Positions 1 to 9,666 of a stretch of 64,000 bases of DNA are shown here, one piece after another. The DNA comes from Pseudomonadota bacterium. GTDB lineage: Bacteria > Pseudomonadota > Gammaproteobacteria > Steroidobacterales > Steroidobacteraceae. The notes beneath the pieces were generated by a model. It was not told where the DNA came from. It saw only the letters and a list, made by a program, of their open reading frames with translations, and did not search any database. The stretch spans positions 1-64,000 of the forward strand of contig JAKAXA010000007.1 in assembly GCA_021816775.1 (NCBI GenBank). Direction: 5' to 3'. Each line of letters begins with the position of its first letter. Position 1 is the stretch's first letter. Made by a program: the position numbers and the translations under genes.

Positions 1-176
1 GAACGTGAACCCGGTCACCGCCGCGGCTCCCCTGTAATCGCTAGATGAACGCCTCCGCAAGCCGTGCGCGCAAGAATTAAGAAAGATTAAGCGCAATTGA
101 GGGGAGGCTAAGGATTTGCCGCCCGGGGACGGACCATGCTCATGCGGCTTTAAGCATGGCTGGTGTTCGTCCCCAA

Positions 177-1091
177 ATGAAGCGCACCCTCTGGTCTCGA
201 TTCTGTCGATTCCTGCCGCTGCCGGCAACACTGCTGCTGACCGGCTGCCACATGGCCCTGCTCGACCCGGCGGGCCCCATCGGCGCCGCGGAGCGCTCGG
301 TGCTCCTCACGGCCACGGGGCTGATGCTGCTGGTGGTCGTGCCCGTGATCGTGCTGGCGATCATCATCCCCTGGCGCTACCGGGCCTCGAACACCAAGGC
401 CGAGTACCAGCCCGAGTGGTCGCACTCGAACAAGATCGAGGCGGTGATGTGGTCGATCCCCATCGCGATCGTCGCGGTGCTGGCGGTCATCTGCTGGCGC
501 ACCTCGCACGAGCTCGACCCGTTCCGGCCCATCCCCTCGGCGCACAAGCCGGTGCGCATCGAAGCGGTGGCGATGGACTGGAAGTGGCTGTTCATCTATC
601 CGGGGCACAACGTCGCCACGGTCAACGAGATCGCGCTGCCGGTCGGCGTGCCCGTTGTGTTCCACATCACCTCGGCCACGGTGATGAACTCGTTCTTCAT
701 CCCGCGGCTCGGCAGCCAGATCTACGCCATGGCGAACATGCAGACGGCCGACAATCTGGTGGCGAGCGTCCCGGGCACCTACCGGGGCATTTCGGCCAAC
801 TTCAGCGGCGGCGGCTTCTCGGGCATGACCTTCAAGGTCAAGGCCATGTCCGAGAGCGATTACCGGCAGTGGCTCGCCAAGGTCGGATCGTCCACCAGGA
901 CGCTGGACGACAAGGAGTACTTGGCGCTCGACAGACCGAGCTCGAATGTGCCGGTGACCTACTACGGGCACGTGAACCCGGATCTGTTCGCGCAGATTCT
1001 CATGGGCAAGCTCGCGGCCGGCCGCGCCGACGTGCTGGCGGCGACCACCGTTGCCTCGGGTGCGGAAGCCGGCGCCCTGAGGAGAGATTGA
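177..1091 (+). CDS. cyoA: Cytochrome bo3-type quinol oxidase subunit II
   Basis: This is the periplasm-facing subunit II of a heme-copper quinol oxidase, which helps form the quinol site and anchors in the inner membrane. The start at 177 gives MKRTLWSRF followed by a hydrophobic stretch and a lipobox (LLTGC), so it is a lipoprotein; an upstream in-frame ATG at 156 adds seven residues and is less CyoA-like. After the lipid anchor two membrane helices are seen (about residues 37-63 and 80-105), then a cupredoxin-like domain. The CuA ligands of true cytochrome c oxidases are not apparent, as expected for quinol oxidases. It is the first gene of cyoABCD, with only a base or so before cyoB, so the genes are co-transcribed. 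The annotation is secure from order and sequence. Confidence 0.93.
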   Translation: MKRTLWSRFCRFLPLPATLLLTGCHMALLDPAGPIGAAERSVLLTATGLMLLVVVPVIVLAIIIPWRYRASNTKAEYQPEWSHSNKIEAVMWSIPIAIVAVLAVICWRTSHELDPFRPIPSAHKPVRIEAVAMDWKWLFIYPGHNVATVNEIALPVGVPVVFHITSATVMNSFFIPRLGSQIYAMANMQTADNLVASVPGTYRGISANFSGGGFSGMTFKVKAMSESDYRQWLAKVGSSTRTLDDKEYLALDRPSSNVPVTYYGHVNPDLFAQILMGKLAAGRADVLAATTVASGAEAGALRRD

Positions 1092-1092
1092 A

Positions 1093-3066
1093 ATGTTCGG
1101 CAAGCTGACGCTGAGCGCCATTCCCTACACCAACCCGATCATCATGGGCGCGGTGGCCTTCATGGTCGTGTGCGTGCTCGCCGTCCTCGGGGCGATCACC
1201 TACCTCGGCAAATGGAAATATCTGTGGACCGAGTGGCTGACCTCGGTGGACCACAAGAAGATCGGGATCATGTACCTGATCCTGGCGGCGATCATGCTGC
1301 TGCGCGGCTTTGCCGACGCGATCATGATGCGCGCGCAGCAGGCGCTCGCCTACGGCAGCAACATGGGCTACCTGCCGCCGGGGCACTTCGACCAGGTGTT
1401 CAGCGCCCACGGCACCATCATGATCTTCTTCATGGCGATGCCGTTCATCATCGGCCTGATGAACTGCATCCTGCCGCTGCAGCTCGGCGCGCGCGACGTC
1501 GCGTTTCCGCTGATGAACAACCTCAGCTTCTGGCTGACCGCCGCCGGCGCGGTCCTGGTGAACATCTCGCTCGCGGTCGGTAATTTCTCGCACGCCGGGT
1601 GGCTCGGCTTCGCGCCGCTGTCCGAGCTGCACTACAGTCCGGGTGTGGGCGTGGACTACTGGATATGGGCGCTGCAGATATCCGGTATCGGCACGACGCT
1701 GACCGGCGTCAACTTCATCGCCACGATCCTCAAGATGCGCGCGCCGGGCATGACGCTGATGCGCATGCCGGTATTCGTCTGGGCGTCGCTGTGCGCGAAC
1801 ATCCTGATCGTCGCGGCCTTCCCGCTGCTCACCGTGACGCTCGCCCTGCTGACGATGGATCGCTACCTGGGCATGCATTTCTTCACCAACTCGCTCGGCG
1901 GCGATCCGATGATGTACATCAACCTCATCTGGATCTGGGGGCACCCGGAGGTGTACATCCTCATGCTGCCGCTGTTCGGCGTGTACTCGGAGATCGTGCC
2001 GACGTTCTCCGGCAAGCGCCTGTTCGGCTACGCCTCGATGGTGTACGCGACCATGGCCATCGCGCTGCTGTCGCTCATCGTGTGGCTGCACCATTTCTTC
2101 ACCATGGGCAACGGCGCCGACGTGAACACCTTCTTCGGCATCACCACCATGATCATCGCGGTGCCGACGGGCGTGAAGATCTTCAACTGGCTGCTCACCA
2201 TGTACCGCGGCCGGGTGCGCTTCGAGACGCCGATGCTCTGGACGATCGGCTTCCTCATCACCTTCACCATCGGCGGCATGAGCGGCGTGCTGCTCGCCGA
2301 GCCGCCGGCGGACTTCGTGCTGCACAACAGCCTGTTCCTGGTCGCGCACTTCCACAACGTCATCATCGGCGGTGTGGTGTTCGGGGTGTTCGCCGGAATC
2401 TCCTACTGGGCGCCGAAGATCTTCGGCTTCCGCCTCAACGAGCGGCTCGGCCGCGCGGCGTTCTGGTGCTGGTTCATCGGCTTCTACGTCGCGTTCATGC
2501 CGCTCTACGCGCTCGGGCTGATGGGCGCAACACGCCGCATGGATCACTACGACGTGGCGGCGTGGCACCCGCTGTTCATCATCGCGGCGGTCGGCGCGGT
2601 CATCATCTTCGCCGGCGTCATCCTGCAGGTGGCGCAGGTGGTGGTGAGCATCCGCGAGCGCGAGCAGACGCGCGACCTGACCGGCGACCCGTGGAACGGC
2701 CGGACGCTCGAGTGGTCGATTCCCTCGCCCGCGCCGGCGTACAACTTCGCGCGCATCCCGGTGGTGCGTGAGCGCGACGCGTTCTGGGACATGAAGCAGC
2801 GCGGCGTCGACCTGAAGAGCTCGACTTTCGTGCCGATTCATATGCCGCGCAACAAGGCCGCCGGCTTCATCGTCGCCGGCTGCGCGTTCGTGGTGGCGTT
2901 CGCAATGATTTGGCACATCTGGTGGCTGGCGATCGTCGGGCTTGCGGGTGTGATCGGGACCCTGATCCGTCACGCCTTCGATGACGACCGCGATTATCAC
3001 CTCGGCGCCGATGAGGTCCGCCGGGTCGAAGGTCTGCATGGACGTGTCCAGGCGAGGAGCGTGTAA
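1093..3066 (+). CDS. cyoB: Cytochrome bo3-type quinol oxidase subunit I
   Basis: Catalytic subunit I of the quinol oxidase: it holds the low-spin heme and the heme/CuB oxygen-reduction site and pumps protons. The 657-residue length matches the family (about 660). The diagnostic WGHPEVYI segment, with the His and the cross-linked Tyr, is present, followed by the HH pair of WLHHFFTMG (CuB ligands) and the late [10 protein letters not shown] segment with axial heme ligands. About 14-15 hydrophobic helices are evident. It lies two bases after cyoA and three before cyoC. The family is certain; the exact heme type (bo or ba) cannot be read from the sequence alone. Confidence 0.96.
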   Translation: MFGKLTLSAIPYTNPIIMGAVAFMVVCVLAVLGAITYLGKWKYLWTEWLTSVDHKKIGIMYLILAAIMLLRGFADAIMMRAQQALAYGSNMGYLPPGHFDQVFSAHGTIMIFFMAMPFIIGLMNCILPLQLGARDVAFPLMNNLSFWLTAAGAVLVNISLAVGNFSHAGWLGFAPLSELHYSPGVGVDYWIWALQISGIGTTLTGVNFIATILKMRAPGMTLMRMPVFVWASLCANILIVAAFPLLTVTLALLTMDRYLGMHFFTNSLGGDPMMYINLIWIWGHPEVYILMLPLFGVYSEIVPTFSGKRLFGYASMVYATMAIALLSLIVWLHHFFTMGNGADVNTFFGITTMIIAVPTGVKIFNWLLTMYRGRVRFETPMLWTIGFLITFTIGGMSGVLLAEPPADFVLHNSLFLVAHFHNVIIGGVVFGVFAGISYWAPKIFGFRLNERLGRAAFWCWFIGFYVAFMPLYALGLMGATRRMDHYDVAAWHPLFIIAAVGAVIIFAGVILQVAQVVVSIREREQTRDLTGDPWNGRTLEWSIPSPAPAYNFARIPVVRERDAFWDMKQRGVDLKSSTFVPIHMPRNKAAGFIVAGCAFVVAFAMIWHIWWLAIVGLAGVIGTLIRHAFDDDRDYHLGADEVRRVEGLHGRVQARSV

Positions 3067-3069
3067 ACC

Positions 3070-3765
3070 ATGTCGAACGATCCAATACTTGTGCAGGGCG
3101 GCAACCTCGCGCTGAGGCGCGACTATGCGGATCACGCCGCGGATGCGCTGCGCGATCTGCGGCGAAGCGGGGATGCCGTCGACTTCGAGGTCGAGCATCA
3201 CCACGACGTCGCCGCCACGATCCAGCTCGGGTTCTGGATCTACCTGATGAGCGACTGCCTGCTGTTCTCCGGGCTGTTCGCCACCTATGCGCTGCTCAGC
3301 TCGCACACCGCGGGCGGCCCTGCCGGCAGCCAGCTGTTCGATCTGCCGAACGTGCTCATCGAGACGATGTTCCTGCTCTTCAGCAGCTTCACCTGCGGCC
3401 TCGCGACGCTCGCGATGAACGCCGACCGGCGCAACGCGACCGTCGGCTGGCTCGCGGTGACCTTCCTGCTCGGCCTCGGGTTCATCAGCATAGAGGTGCG
3501 CGAGTTCGCGCACCTGGTGGCGATCGGAGCCGGCCCCGACCGCAGCGCGTTCCTCTCGAGCTTCTTCACGCTGGTGGCGACCCATGGACTGCACGTGACC
3601 TGCGGACTGATCTTCATGGCCGTGATGATGGCGGCGGTGCTGAAGAAGGGGCTCACGCCGACCAATCGGGCGCGCCTGGTGAATCTCAGCCTGTTCTGGC
3701 ACTTCCTCGACATCATCTGGGTCGGCGTGTTCTCACTCGTCTATCTGTTCGGAGTGGCGCACTGA
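3070..3765 (+). CDS. cyoC: Cytochrome bo3-type quinol oxidase subunit III
   Basis: Subunit III of the quinol oxidase, a membrane protein with five predicted helices starting near residue 55 ([20 protein letters not shown], typical of CyoC). The 231-residue length is slightly longer than the E. coli protein (204) because of an extended N-terminal cytoplasmic stretch. It stabilises subunit I and is needed for assembly. Its stop overlaps the start of cyoD by one base (TGATG), which implies translational coupling. Confidence 0.94.
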   Translation: MSNDPILVQGGNLALRRDYADHAADALRDLRRSGDAVDFEVEHHHDVAATIQLGFWIYLMSDCLLFSGLFATYALLSSHTAGGPAGSQLFDLPNVLIETMFLLFSSFTCGLATLAMNADRRNATVGWLAVTFLLGLGFISIEVREFAHLVAIGAGPDRSAFLSSFFTLVATHGLHVTCGLIFMAVMMAAVLKKGLTPTNRARLVNLSLFWHFLDIIWVGVFSLVYLFGVAH

Positions 3766-4139
3766 TGAACGTCGCCAACGAAGCACTCGCCGGCCACGGG
3801 CCGCACGGCGCGCACGGCGCCCATGGCCCGACGTACAAGCAGTACAGCATCGGCTTCGCGCTCGCCATCATTCTGACGGTGATCCCATTCGCGCTCGTGA
3901 TGAGTCACACCGTGGCCGCAACGCCGCTGGTGATCGCCGGCTTCGCGCTCGCGCAGATTCTGGTGCACATCGTGTATTTCCTGCACGTAGACACCTCGCA
4001 AGAGAAGCGCTGGAATCTGATGGCGCTGCTGTACACGGGCGTGATGGTGTTCATCGTCCTCGGCGGGTCGCTCTGGATCATGCATCACCTGTACGTGAAC
4101 ATGGTGCCGCACGCGATGCACGGGAACGTGTGGAAGTAG
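3765..4139 (+). CDS. cyoD: Cytochrome bo3-type quinol oxidase subunit IV
   Basis: Small assembly subunit IV of the quinol oxidase, 124 residues with three hydrophobic helices after a His/Gly-rich N-terminus (HGPHGAHGAHGP). The segment around VHIVYFLHVD is typical of CyoD. It overlaps cyoC by one base and closes the operon. The heme O synthase gene cyoE, often the fifth gene of this operon, is not present: the next gene is convergent and unrelated. Confidence 0.93.
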   Translation: MNVANEALAGHGPHGAHGAHGPTYKQYSIGFALAIILTVIPFALVMSHTVAATPLVIAGFALAQILVHIVYFLHVDTSQEKRWNLMALLYTGVMVFIVLGGSLWIMHHLYVNMVPHAMHGNVWK

Positions 4140-4145
4140 CCTCAA

Positions 4146-4192
4146 GCCCGACTGGCGCGCGCATTTCGGGGCCCGCGCGCGCTCAGCCGGGC
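4146..4192. terminator. Bidirectional hairpin between cyoD and the EamA gene
   Basis: A long GC-rich inverted repeat lies between the convergent cyoD and EamA genes. The left arm begins GCCCG..CTGGCGCGCG and the right arm is CGCGCGC.CAG.CGGGC, with a loop around CATTTCGG. It overlaps the EamA stop codon. No T-run follows, so it may work as a Rho-independent stop for both directions or simply as an RNA 3' stabiliser. Confidence 0.45.
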
Positions 4193-5073
4193 TCGACCGC
4201 CGGCAGCGACTCGGCGCTCGCCCCGGCGCTCGCCAGGCGCACGCTCACCAGAATGACGGCAAGACCGATCGGCGCGGACCAGCCTAGCTGCTCGTGCAGC
4301 ACGAGCACGCCGAGGGCCGTGGCGATCACCGGATTGATGTACGTGATCAGCGCCGTGCGTGCAGCGCCGGTCTGCTTGATGAGATAGAACATCCCGAGCA
4401 TCGAGACCGCCGTGCACAGCAGCCCGAGGACCGCTACCGAGGCGAGCGCCGGCGCGCCCGGCAGGCGGTGCGGCAGAGTCAGCGCCGCCGGCACGGCGAG
4501 CGCGAGGCTGGCCACAATCAGGCTTGCGGTCAGTGCGCCGATCGAGTCGACGGCGTGCAGATGGCGCTGCACCACGAGGGGTCCGCTCGCATAGCAGAGC
4601 GTGACCACGAACATGCACGCGATGCCGGTCCAGCCATGCGGGCCGGCGATGGTGCCGAATCCGACCAATGCGCTGACGCCGAGGACGCCGAGCACGAGTC
4701 CGGCGAGTCGCTGCGCGCCGAGCCGCTCGCGCACGCCGAACAGCCGCGCCATCGCCAGCATGATCAGGGGCACGGTCGAGATGAGGATGCCGGCGACCGA
4801 GGAGGGAATCCACCGCTCGCTCATGGCGATCAGCGAGTAGGGAACGGCGAACTCCAGCAGCGCGAAGGCGCCGACCGGCGCCCAGTGCGTGCGCAGCGCC
4901 ACGAGCGTGCCGCGCCGCCAGGCGATGGGCGCGAGCAGCAGCGCCGCGAGCGTGATGCGTCCCCAGGCGACATCGAACGGGGAGAGCTCTCGCACGGCGA
5001 GCTTGATGAACAGGTACGGCAAGCCCCAGACGATGCCGAGTCCGAGGAACACGAGCCAGCCTCGCGCAGTCAT
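4183..5073 (-). CDS. EamA/DMT-superfamily transporter
   Basis: A ten-helix membrane transporter of the drug/metabolite transporter superfamily, made of two EamA repeats. The start at 5073 (MTARGWLVFLGLGIVWG) puts the first helix at the N-terminus as usual; a longer in-frame version starting at 5139 adds 22 polar residues. Features typical of the family are IVWGLPYLFIKLA in helix 1 and the second-repeat segment with ITYINPVIATALGVLVLHEQ near the C-terminus. The substrate is unknown; relatives export amino acids or metabolites. It is divergent from rdgC and convergent with cyoD, so it is a single-gene unit. Confidence 0.88.
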   Translation of the reverse strand: MTARGWLVFLGLGIVWGLPYLFIKLAVRELSPFDVAWGRITLAALLLAPIAWRRGTLVALRTHWAPVGAFALLEFAVPYSLIAMSERWIPSSVAGILISTVPLIMLAMARLFGVRERLGAQRLAGLVLGVLGVSALVGFGTIAGPHGWTGIACMFVVTLCYASGPLVVQRHLHAVDSIGALTASLIVASLALAVPAALTLPHRLPGAPALASVAVLGLLCTAVSMLGMFYLIKQTGAARTALITYINPVIATALGVLVLHEQLGWSAPIGLAVILVSVRLASAGASAESLPAVEPG

Positions 5074-5222
5074 TGGGTCCGAATCCCGCGGACGGAGCCG
5101 GGAATCGGCCCCTTGCCGCGCACAGGCTACGGGAGACACGCGCCGCGCGCGAGTGGCGCGGCGCAGCGCAGCGAGCCTCTCGGGCCGCTATACTGCGCAG
5201 CTTTTGCGCCGGGCTTGCGAGC

Positions 5223-6128
5223 ATGTGGTTCAAGAATCTCACCGTCTACCGTCTCCCGAGCGACTGGCACCGGTCCGCCGCCGATCTCGAGGCGGCGCTC
5301 GGCCGCGTCCCGCTGCAGCCGTGCAGCCCGCTGCAGATGCGCAGCCGCGGCTGGGTGGCGCCGTCGCCCTGCGGACGGCTGCTGCACACCATCGGCACAC
5401 AGCATCTGCTCGCGCTCGGTTGTGACCAGAAGCTGCTGCCGGCCTCGGTCATCCGTCAGGAGGCCGAGCGGCGCGCCGCCGAGCAGGCCGAGTCGCAGGG
5501 CTTTCCCGTGGGGCGCCGGCAGATGCGGGCTCTGAAGCTGCAGGTGGCCGATGAGCTGCGCGCACGCGCGCTCACTCGGCGCACGCTCACGCGGGCATGG
5601 ATCGATGCGGCGCAGGGATGGCTGGTGCTCGACGCAGCAAGCGCCACGCGGGCCGAAGAGGTGGTGGAGACGCTGCGCGATACGCTCGGGAGCCTCGCCG
5701 TGCAGATGTTCGACACCCAGCGCTCCGTGAGCGGCTGCATGGCCGCATGGCTGCAGCGCGGCGCACCGGGCGCGTTCGCGATCGAGCAGGATCTGCAGCT
5801 CGAGTCCGCCGACGCCCTCAAGGCGAGCGTGCGTTACAGGCGCCATCCGCTCGACGGGCAGGACATCCGCGCGCATCTCGCCGCGGGCAAGCGACCCACC
5901 CAACTCGGCCTCACCTGGAACGGCCGGATCTCCTTCGTCCTCACCGAGAAGCTGCAGGTCAAACGCGTGCAGTTCCTCGAGGTCGCGCCGGAGCGCGAGG
6001 CCGGCGGTGAAATCGATCCGCTCGAACAGTTCGATCTCGACTTCACGGTCATGGCCGGCGAGCTCGGGCGGCTGCTCGCCGACCTCGCCCGCGAGCTCGG
6101 CGGCGAGGCCGAGCGGGCGGCGGCCTAG
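5223..6128 (+). CDS. rdgC: Recombination-associated protein RdgC
   Basis: A ring-forming, sequence-independent DNA-binding protein that limits RecA activity and associates with the nucleoid. The 301-residue length equals the family norm (303 in E. coli). The N-terminus MWFKNLTVYRLP and the ELGRLLADLA segment near the C-terminus are hallmark RdgC sequence. The start at 5223 was chosen because homology begins exactly there; the reading frame is open further upstream but the added residues are not family-like. RdgC is restricted to Beta- and Gammaproteobacteria, so it helps place the organism. Its stop shares a CTAG with the stop of the convergent transferase gene. Confidence 0.94.
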   Translation: MWFKNLTVYRLPSDWHRSAADLEAALGRVPLQPCSPLQMRSRGWVAPSPCGRLLHTIGTQHLLALGCDQKLLPASVIRQEAERRAAEQAESQGFPVGRRQMRALKLQVADELRARALTRRTLTRAWIDAAQGWLVLDAASATRAEEVVETLRDTLGSLAVQMFDTQRSVSGCMAAWLQRGAPGAFAIEQDLQLESADALKASVRYRRHPLDGQDIRAHLAAGKRPTQLGLTWNGRISFVLTEKLQVKRVQFLEVAPEREAGGEIDPLEQFDLDFTVMAGELGRLLADLARELGGEAERAAA

Positions 6129-6727
6129 GACGGGCGGGTCGCCGCGACAGATGGCCGGTCGCTGAGGCCGGCGAGCCATGCGGCCAGACGCGGCCGGCGC
6201 TCACGCCAGCGCTCCTCGCCGAAGCGCAAGTCGATGTAGCCGAGCGCGCAGGCGACGGAAATCGCGCCGATGTCGAACGGTCCCTCGAGCGACTCGCCCT
6301 CGAGCGCATCGAGCGCGCTGCGGACCTTGAGCCACTGCCCGTCGATCCATTCCGGCCAGCGCAGCGCCGCCGGGCGAGCCGCCTGCTCGTAGCGCACCAG
6401 TACGGCCGCATCGGTAATCCCATCGGCGAGCGCCTGGCGGCGCAGCGCCCGCCAGCGCGCCGGGCCCTTGGCCGGGTAGAGCCGCTCGCCGCCGGCGAGC
6501 GCGTCGAGGTACTCGCAGATCACTGCCGAGTCATACAGCGCCTCGCCCGTGTCGGTGATGAGAGCCGGGATCTTGCCGAGCGGATTGTGCTCGCGCACGC
6601 CCGCGTGCGGGTTGACCGGCGAGAGACTGACCGCAAGCTCCTCGATGCGCTCGGCGAGCCCGAGCTCGAGCGCGCTGATGCGCACTTTGCGCACGAACGG
6701 CGATGCGGAACTGGCGTAGAGCTTCAT
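6125..6727 (-). CDS. Glutathione S-transferase family protein
   Basis: A 200-residue cytosolic GST-like protein. The N-terminal thioredoxin fold begins MKLYASSASPFVRKVRI, with the active-site Ser/Cys region at ASSASPF (no Cys-Pro pair), and continues to NPLGKIPALITDTGEALYDSAVICEYL, which contains the cis-Pro and the glutathione-binding D-S pair. The C-terminal part is the all-helical domain. The start at 6727 matches the family; an in-frame upstream start at 6769 would add 14 non-homologous residues. A good ribosome site (AGGAG) precedes 6727. The preferred electrophile is unknown. It lies just downstream of ddl on the same strand. Confidence 0.9.
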   Translation of the reverse strand: MKLYASSASPFVRKVRISALELGLAERIEELAVSLSPVNPHAGVREHNPLGKIPALITDTGEALYDSAVICEYLDALAGGERLYPAKGPARWRALRRQALADGITDAAVLVRYEQAARPAALRWPEWIDGQWLKVRSALDALEGESLEGPFDIGAISVACALGYIDLRFGEERWRERRPRLAAWLAGLSDRPSVAATRPS

Positions 6728-6770
6728 CGGACTGCTCCTTTCCTGCGACGGGGGATGATTGACACGCAAT

Positions 6771-7862
6771 TCACCGCAGCGTGCTGCGCCGCAGCGCGGC
6801 GCGGCGCCGTCCGCGCTCGAGCGCCAGGTTGATCAGCCGCGTGACGAGCTCGGTGGGCGGGACGCCGGACAGTTCCCACAGCTTCGGGTACATGGAGATC
6901 GCCGTGAAGCCCGGAATGGTGTTGATCTCGTTGACGAGCAGTACGCCGTCGGGCCTGAGGAACAGATCGACCCGGGCCATCCCGTCGCACTCGAGCACCT
7001 CGAAGGCGCGCACGGCGATCGCCTGCGCCCGCACGAGCTCATCCGGCGTGAGCCGCGCCGGCAGCTCGAGGCGGGCGCCGCTCTCATCGATGTACTTGGC
7101 GTCGTAGGAGTAAAAGCCGTCCGGGTGCCGCACCACGATCTCACCGGCGAGCGACACCGAGGGCGGATGGCCGCCGAGGACCGCGAGCTCGATCTCGCGC
7201 GCCGTGACGGCGGCCTCGATGAGCACCTTGTCGTCGAACTGGAACGCATGGCGGAGCGCGTCGTCGATCTGCGCGCGGTCCGTGACCTTGCGCACACCGA
7301 TCGAGGAGCCGGCATTGGCCGGCTTGGTGAAAACCGGCGAGCCCAGGGCACGGAGCGGCGCGAGTGAGCCGGCCGGGTCGGCCGCGAATCGCTCGCGGCG
7401 CAGCGTCACGAAGTCGGCGACCGCAATGCCCGCATCCCGCAGCAGCCGCTTGCTGACATCCTTGTCCATGCCGACGGCCGACCCGAGCACACCGGCGCCC
7501 ACGTACGGGATGCCGGTGAGCTCGAGCAATCCCTGGATGGTTCCATCTTCGCCCATCGTGCCGTGCAGCACCGGGAAGATGACGTCGATGGGCCCGGCGG
7601 TCCCGCCGGAGAGGATCAGATCCTTCCCAACGGGCGCGCCGTCCTCGATGTGGACCCGGCGCGGATCGCGCGCGCTTGCGAGCAGCCGCGCCGCATCCTG
7701 CAGCAGCCAGCGCCCCTGCTTGTCGATGCCGATCAGCAGCGGCTCGAAACGCTCGCGATCGAGCGCCGCGAGCACATTGCGGGCCGAGAGAATGGAAATC
7801 TCGTGCTCGGCGGACTGGCCGCCGAAGAGCAGGGCGACGCGGAGTTTCGCGGTGTCGGTCAT
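6771..7862 (-). CDS. ddl: D-alanine--D-alanine ligase
   Basis: An ATP-grasp ligase that makes the D-Ala-D-Ala dipeptide for peptidoglycan in the cytosol. The 363-residue product fits the longer DdlA-type proteins. Visible signatures are LRVALLFGGQSAEHEISI at the N-terminus, HGTMGEDGTIQGLLE around residue 100, KPANAGSSIGV in the ATP-binding lobe, and the C-terminal ARVDLFL and INTIPGFT metal-binding motif (NxNP-like, here NEINTIPG). The start at 7862 (MTDTAKLRV) was chosen over a longer open frame because homology begins there. It is an isolated ddl, not in a division/cell-wall cluster. Confidence 0.95.
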   Translation of the reverse strand: MTDTAKLRVALLFGGQSAEHEISILSARNVLAALDRERFEPLLIGIDKQGRWLLQDAARLLASARDPRRVHIEDGAPVGKDLILSGGTAGPIDVIFPVLHGTMGEDGTIQGLLELTGIPYVGAGVLGSAVGMDKDVSKRLLRDAGIAVADFVTLRRERFAADPAGSLAPLRALGSPVFTKPANAGSSIGVRKVTDRAQIDDALRHAFQFDDKVLIEAAVTAREIELAVLGGHPPSVSLAGEIVVRHPDGFYSYDAKYIDESGARLELPARLTPDELVRAQAIAVRAFEVLECDGMARVDLFLRPDGVLLVNEINTIPGFTAISMYPKLWELSGVPPTELVTRLINLALERGRRRAALRRSTLR

Positions 7863-7980
7863 GCGCTGGGCCGTGGGAAGACGCTGTGTGCAGTGAGAGC
7901 CGGCAGCGCGCGGACGCGCCGGCTCGGCCGGATCGGTGAAGCATAGCCGAAGCGCACACCGCTCGCGTGAGCCGGATGGC

Positions 7981-8403
7981 TCAGAGCTTGAACGTCGACA
8001 GCAGCAGGCTGGTCTCCGTGCTCGTGACGCCGGGCGTGCGGCTGACCCGCGCCAGCACGCGATCGAAGGAGGCCAGCGAGTCGGCGCGCAGTTCTGCCAC
8101 CAGATCCCAGCGGCCATTGGTGCTGTGCAGGCTCGCCACCGCCGGGTCGCCGCGCAGCGTGCGGATGACCGCGTCGACCTGGTTGCCGTCGGCGGCGATC
8201 GTCATCAGCGCGCGAATGTGCTGCTCCTGCACGTCGGGCTTCAGGCGCACCGTGTAGCCGACGATGGTGCCGTCGGCTTCGAGTTTCTCCATTCGGTTCT
8301 GCACCGTGCCGCGCGCGACGCCGAGCTGCTTGGCGAGCGAGGCGATCGAGGCGCGCGCGTTGGCGCGCAGGAGCGAGATCAGGCGGTGATCGAGATCGTC
8401 CAA
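7981..8403 (-). CDS. Lrp/AsnC-family transcriptional regulator
   Basis: A small feast/famine regulator: an N-terminal winged HTH (LDDLDHRLISLLRANARAS, recognition helix around VARGTVQNRMEKLE) and a C-terminal RAM domain that binds amino-acid effectors (GRWDLVAELRADSLASFDRVL). I chose a TTG start at 8403 because GGAGGGG stands five bases before it and the family N-terminus fits; a GTG at 8433 gives ten more residues but has no ribosome site. It is divergent from the ornithine cyclodeaminase/arginase operon and most likely controls it, sensing arginine or ornithine; that role is inferred from position. Confidence 0.88.
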   Translation of the reverse strand: MDDLDHRLISLLRANARASIASLAKQLGVARGTVQNRMEKLEADGTIVGYTVRLKPDVQEQHIRALMTIAADGNQVDAVIRTLRGDPAVASLHSTNGRWDLVAELRADSLASFDRVLARVSRTPGVTSTETSLLLSTFKL

Positions 8404-8440
8404 GAGCCCCTCCGGAAACGGTTCTGAGGCCACTTAAGCA

Positions 8441-8453
8441 TAGCATAATGCTA
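8441..8453. promoter_or_regulatory. Palindrome TAGCATAATGCTA in the Lrp/OCD intergenic region
   Basis: A perfect 6-bp inverted repeat around one central base lies directly upstream of the Lrp-type gene, inside an AT-rich island that stands out from the surrounding high-GC DNA. Such short AT-rich palindromes are typical of Lrp/AsnC binding sites, so autoregulation is likely, but this is inference. Confidence 0.5.
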
Positions 8454-8465
8454 CATTCAAATGTC

Positions 8466-8479
8466 TATTTGATCAAATA
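8466..8479. promoter_or_regulatory. Palindrome TATTTGATCAAATA between Lrp gene and ocd
   Basis: A perfect 14-bp AT-rich palindrome near the middle of the divergent intergenic region (8404-8588). It is the best candidate operator through which the divergently encoded Lrp-type regulator would control the cyclodeaminase/arginase operon. The distance to the ocd start codon is about 110 bp. Confidence 0.55.
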
Positions 8480-8588
8480 ACATCACAATTTGGCTATTAT
8501 TCTGACTATTCTTTGGCCGAAGGCGCGGCGATCATGGACGTGTGGTGGCGCCATACCGGTACGCTGGCCACGGATCAGGAGAGGCATC

Positions 8589-9662
8589 ATGGTCGATTTC
8601 ATCGGCACCCGCCGGGTTCAGGAGCTCGTGCGCGATCTGGGGCCCGCCCCGTTCATCGCCGGGCTCGCGCGCGAGATCGAAGCCGATTACCGGCGCTGGA
8701 GCGAGTTCGAAAAATCCCCACGCCATGCGACGCATTCGCCGCTGGGCGTGATTGAGCTGATGCCGGCCTGCGACGGCCGCCAGTATGCGTTCAAGTACGT
8801 CAACGGCCACCCGAAGAACACCGCCAAGGGTCTGCTCACCGTGATGGCTTTCGGCATGCTCGCGGATGTGGATACCGGCTACCCGCTGGCGCTCGCGGAG
8901 ATGACGCTGAACACGGCGCTGCGCACGGCGGCCACCTCGATCGTGGCGGCACGCGCGCTCGCGCGCCCCGACAGCCGTGTCATGGCGCTGATCGGCAATG
9001 GCTCGCAATCGGAGTTCCAGGCCATCGCATTTCACGATCAACTCGGGGTGCGCGAGCTGCGCCTCTACGACGTCGATCCGCACGCGACCGACAAGCTGCT
9101 CGCCAATCTCGGCGGCCTCGCGCTGGCCGGGCTGCGCGTGGTGCGGTGCCGATCGGCGGCCGAGGCGTGCGCCGGCGCGGACATCATCACCACCATTACG
9201 GCCGACAAGCGCAATGCGATCATCCTGACCCCCGAGATGATCCTGCCCGGCATGCATCTGAACGCCGTGGGCGGGGACTGTCCCGGCAAGACCGAGCTGC
9301 ACCCCGACATTCTGCGGCGCCCGGATGCCCGCGTGGTGGTCGAGTTCGAGGCGCAGTCGCGCATCGAAGGGGAGATTCAGCAGATGCCGGCGGACTTCCC
9401 GGTGAGTGAGCTCAGCCAGGTGCTGACCGGCGCGGCGGCCGGCCGCAGCGGCGAGCGCGACGTGACGATCTTCGACTCGGTGGGCTTTGCGCTTGAGGAC
9501 TTCTCCGCGCTGCGCTACGTCTACCGCCTGCACCGCGAGCGGCGGGGCACCCGCGCCAGCATCGACCTGATTCCGGACCTCGAGGACCCCAAGGACCTCT
9601 ACGGCCTGATTGCCACCCCGCGAGTGGTGCGCGAGCGGGTGGCGGAACTGGCCGAGGCTTGA
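8589..9662 (+). CDS. ocd: Ornithine cyclodeaminase
   Basis: Converts L-ornithine to L-proline and ammonia using bound NAD+. The 357-residue protein belongs to the OCD/mu-crystallin family and matches the true OCD subgroup in length. Seen are the N-terminal substrate part (MVDFIGTRRVQELV), the Lys of KYVNGHPKNT, and a Rossmann nucleotide fold beginning MALIGNGSQSEFQ (GxGxxxx). The start at 8589 is preceded by AGGAGAGG at good spacing. Arginase follows four bases after the stop, so the pair turns arginine through ornithine into proline. Confidence 0.93.
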   Translation: MVDFIGTRRVQELVRDLGPAPFIAGLAREIEADYRRWSEFEKSPRHATHSPLGVIELMPACDGRQYAFKYVNGHPKNTAKGLLTVMAFGMLADVDTGYPLALAEMTLNTALRTAATSIVAARALARPDSRVMALIGNGSQSEFQAIAFHDQLGVRELRLYDVDPHATDKLLANLGGLALAGLRVVRCRSAAEACAGADIITTITADKRNAIILTPEMILPGMHLNAVGGDCPGKTELHPDILRRPDARVVVEFEAQSRIEGEIQQMPADFPVSELSQVLTGAAAGRSGERDVTIFDSVGFALEDFSALRYVYRLHRERRGTRASIDLIPDLEDPKDLYGLIATPRVVRERVAELAEA

Positions 9663-9666
9663 GGAG

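Noticed and set aside
1000-3702. A 900-codon open frame on the minus strand opposite cyoB/cyoC
   Set aside because: It is an antisense shadow of high-GC coding sequence, rich in Arg, His and Asp, with no family resemblance.
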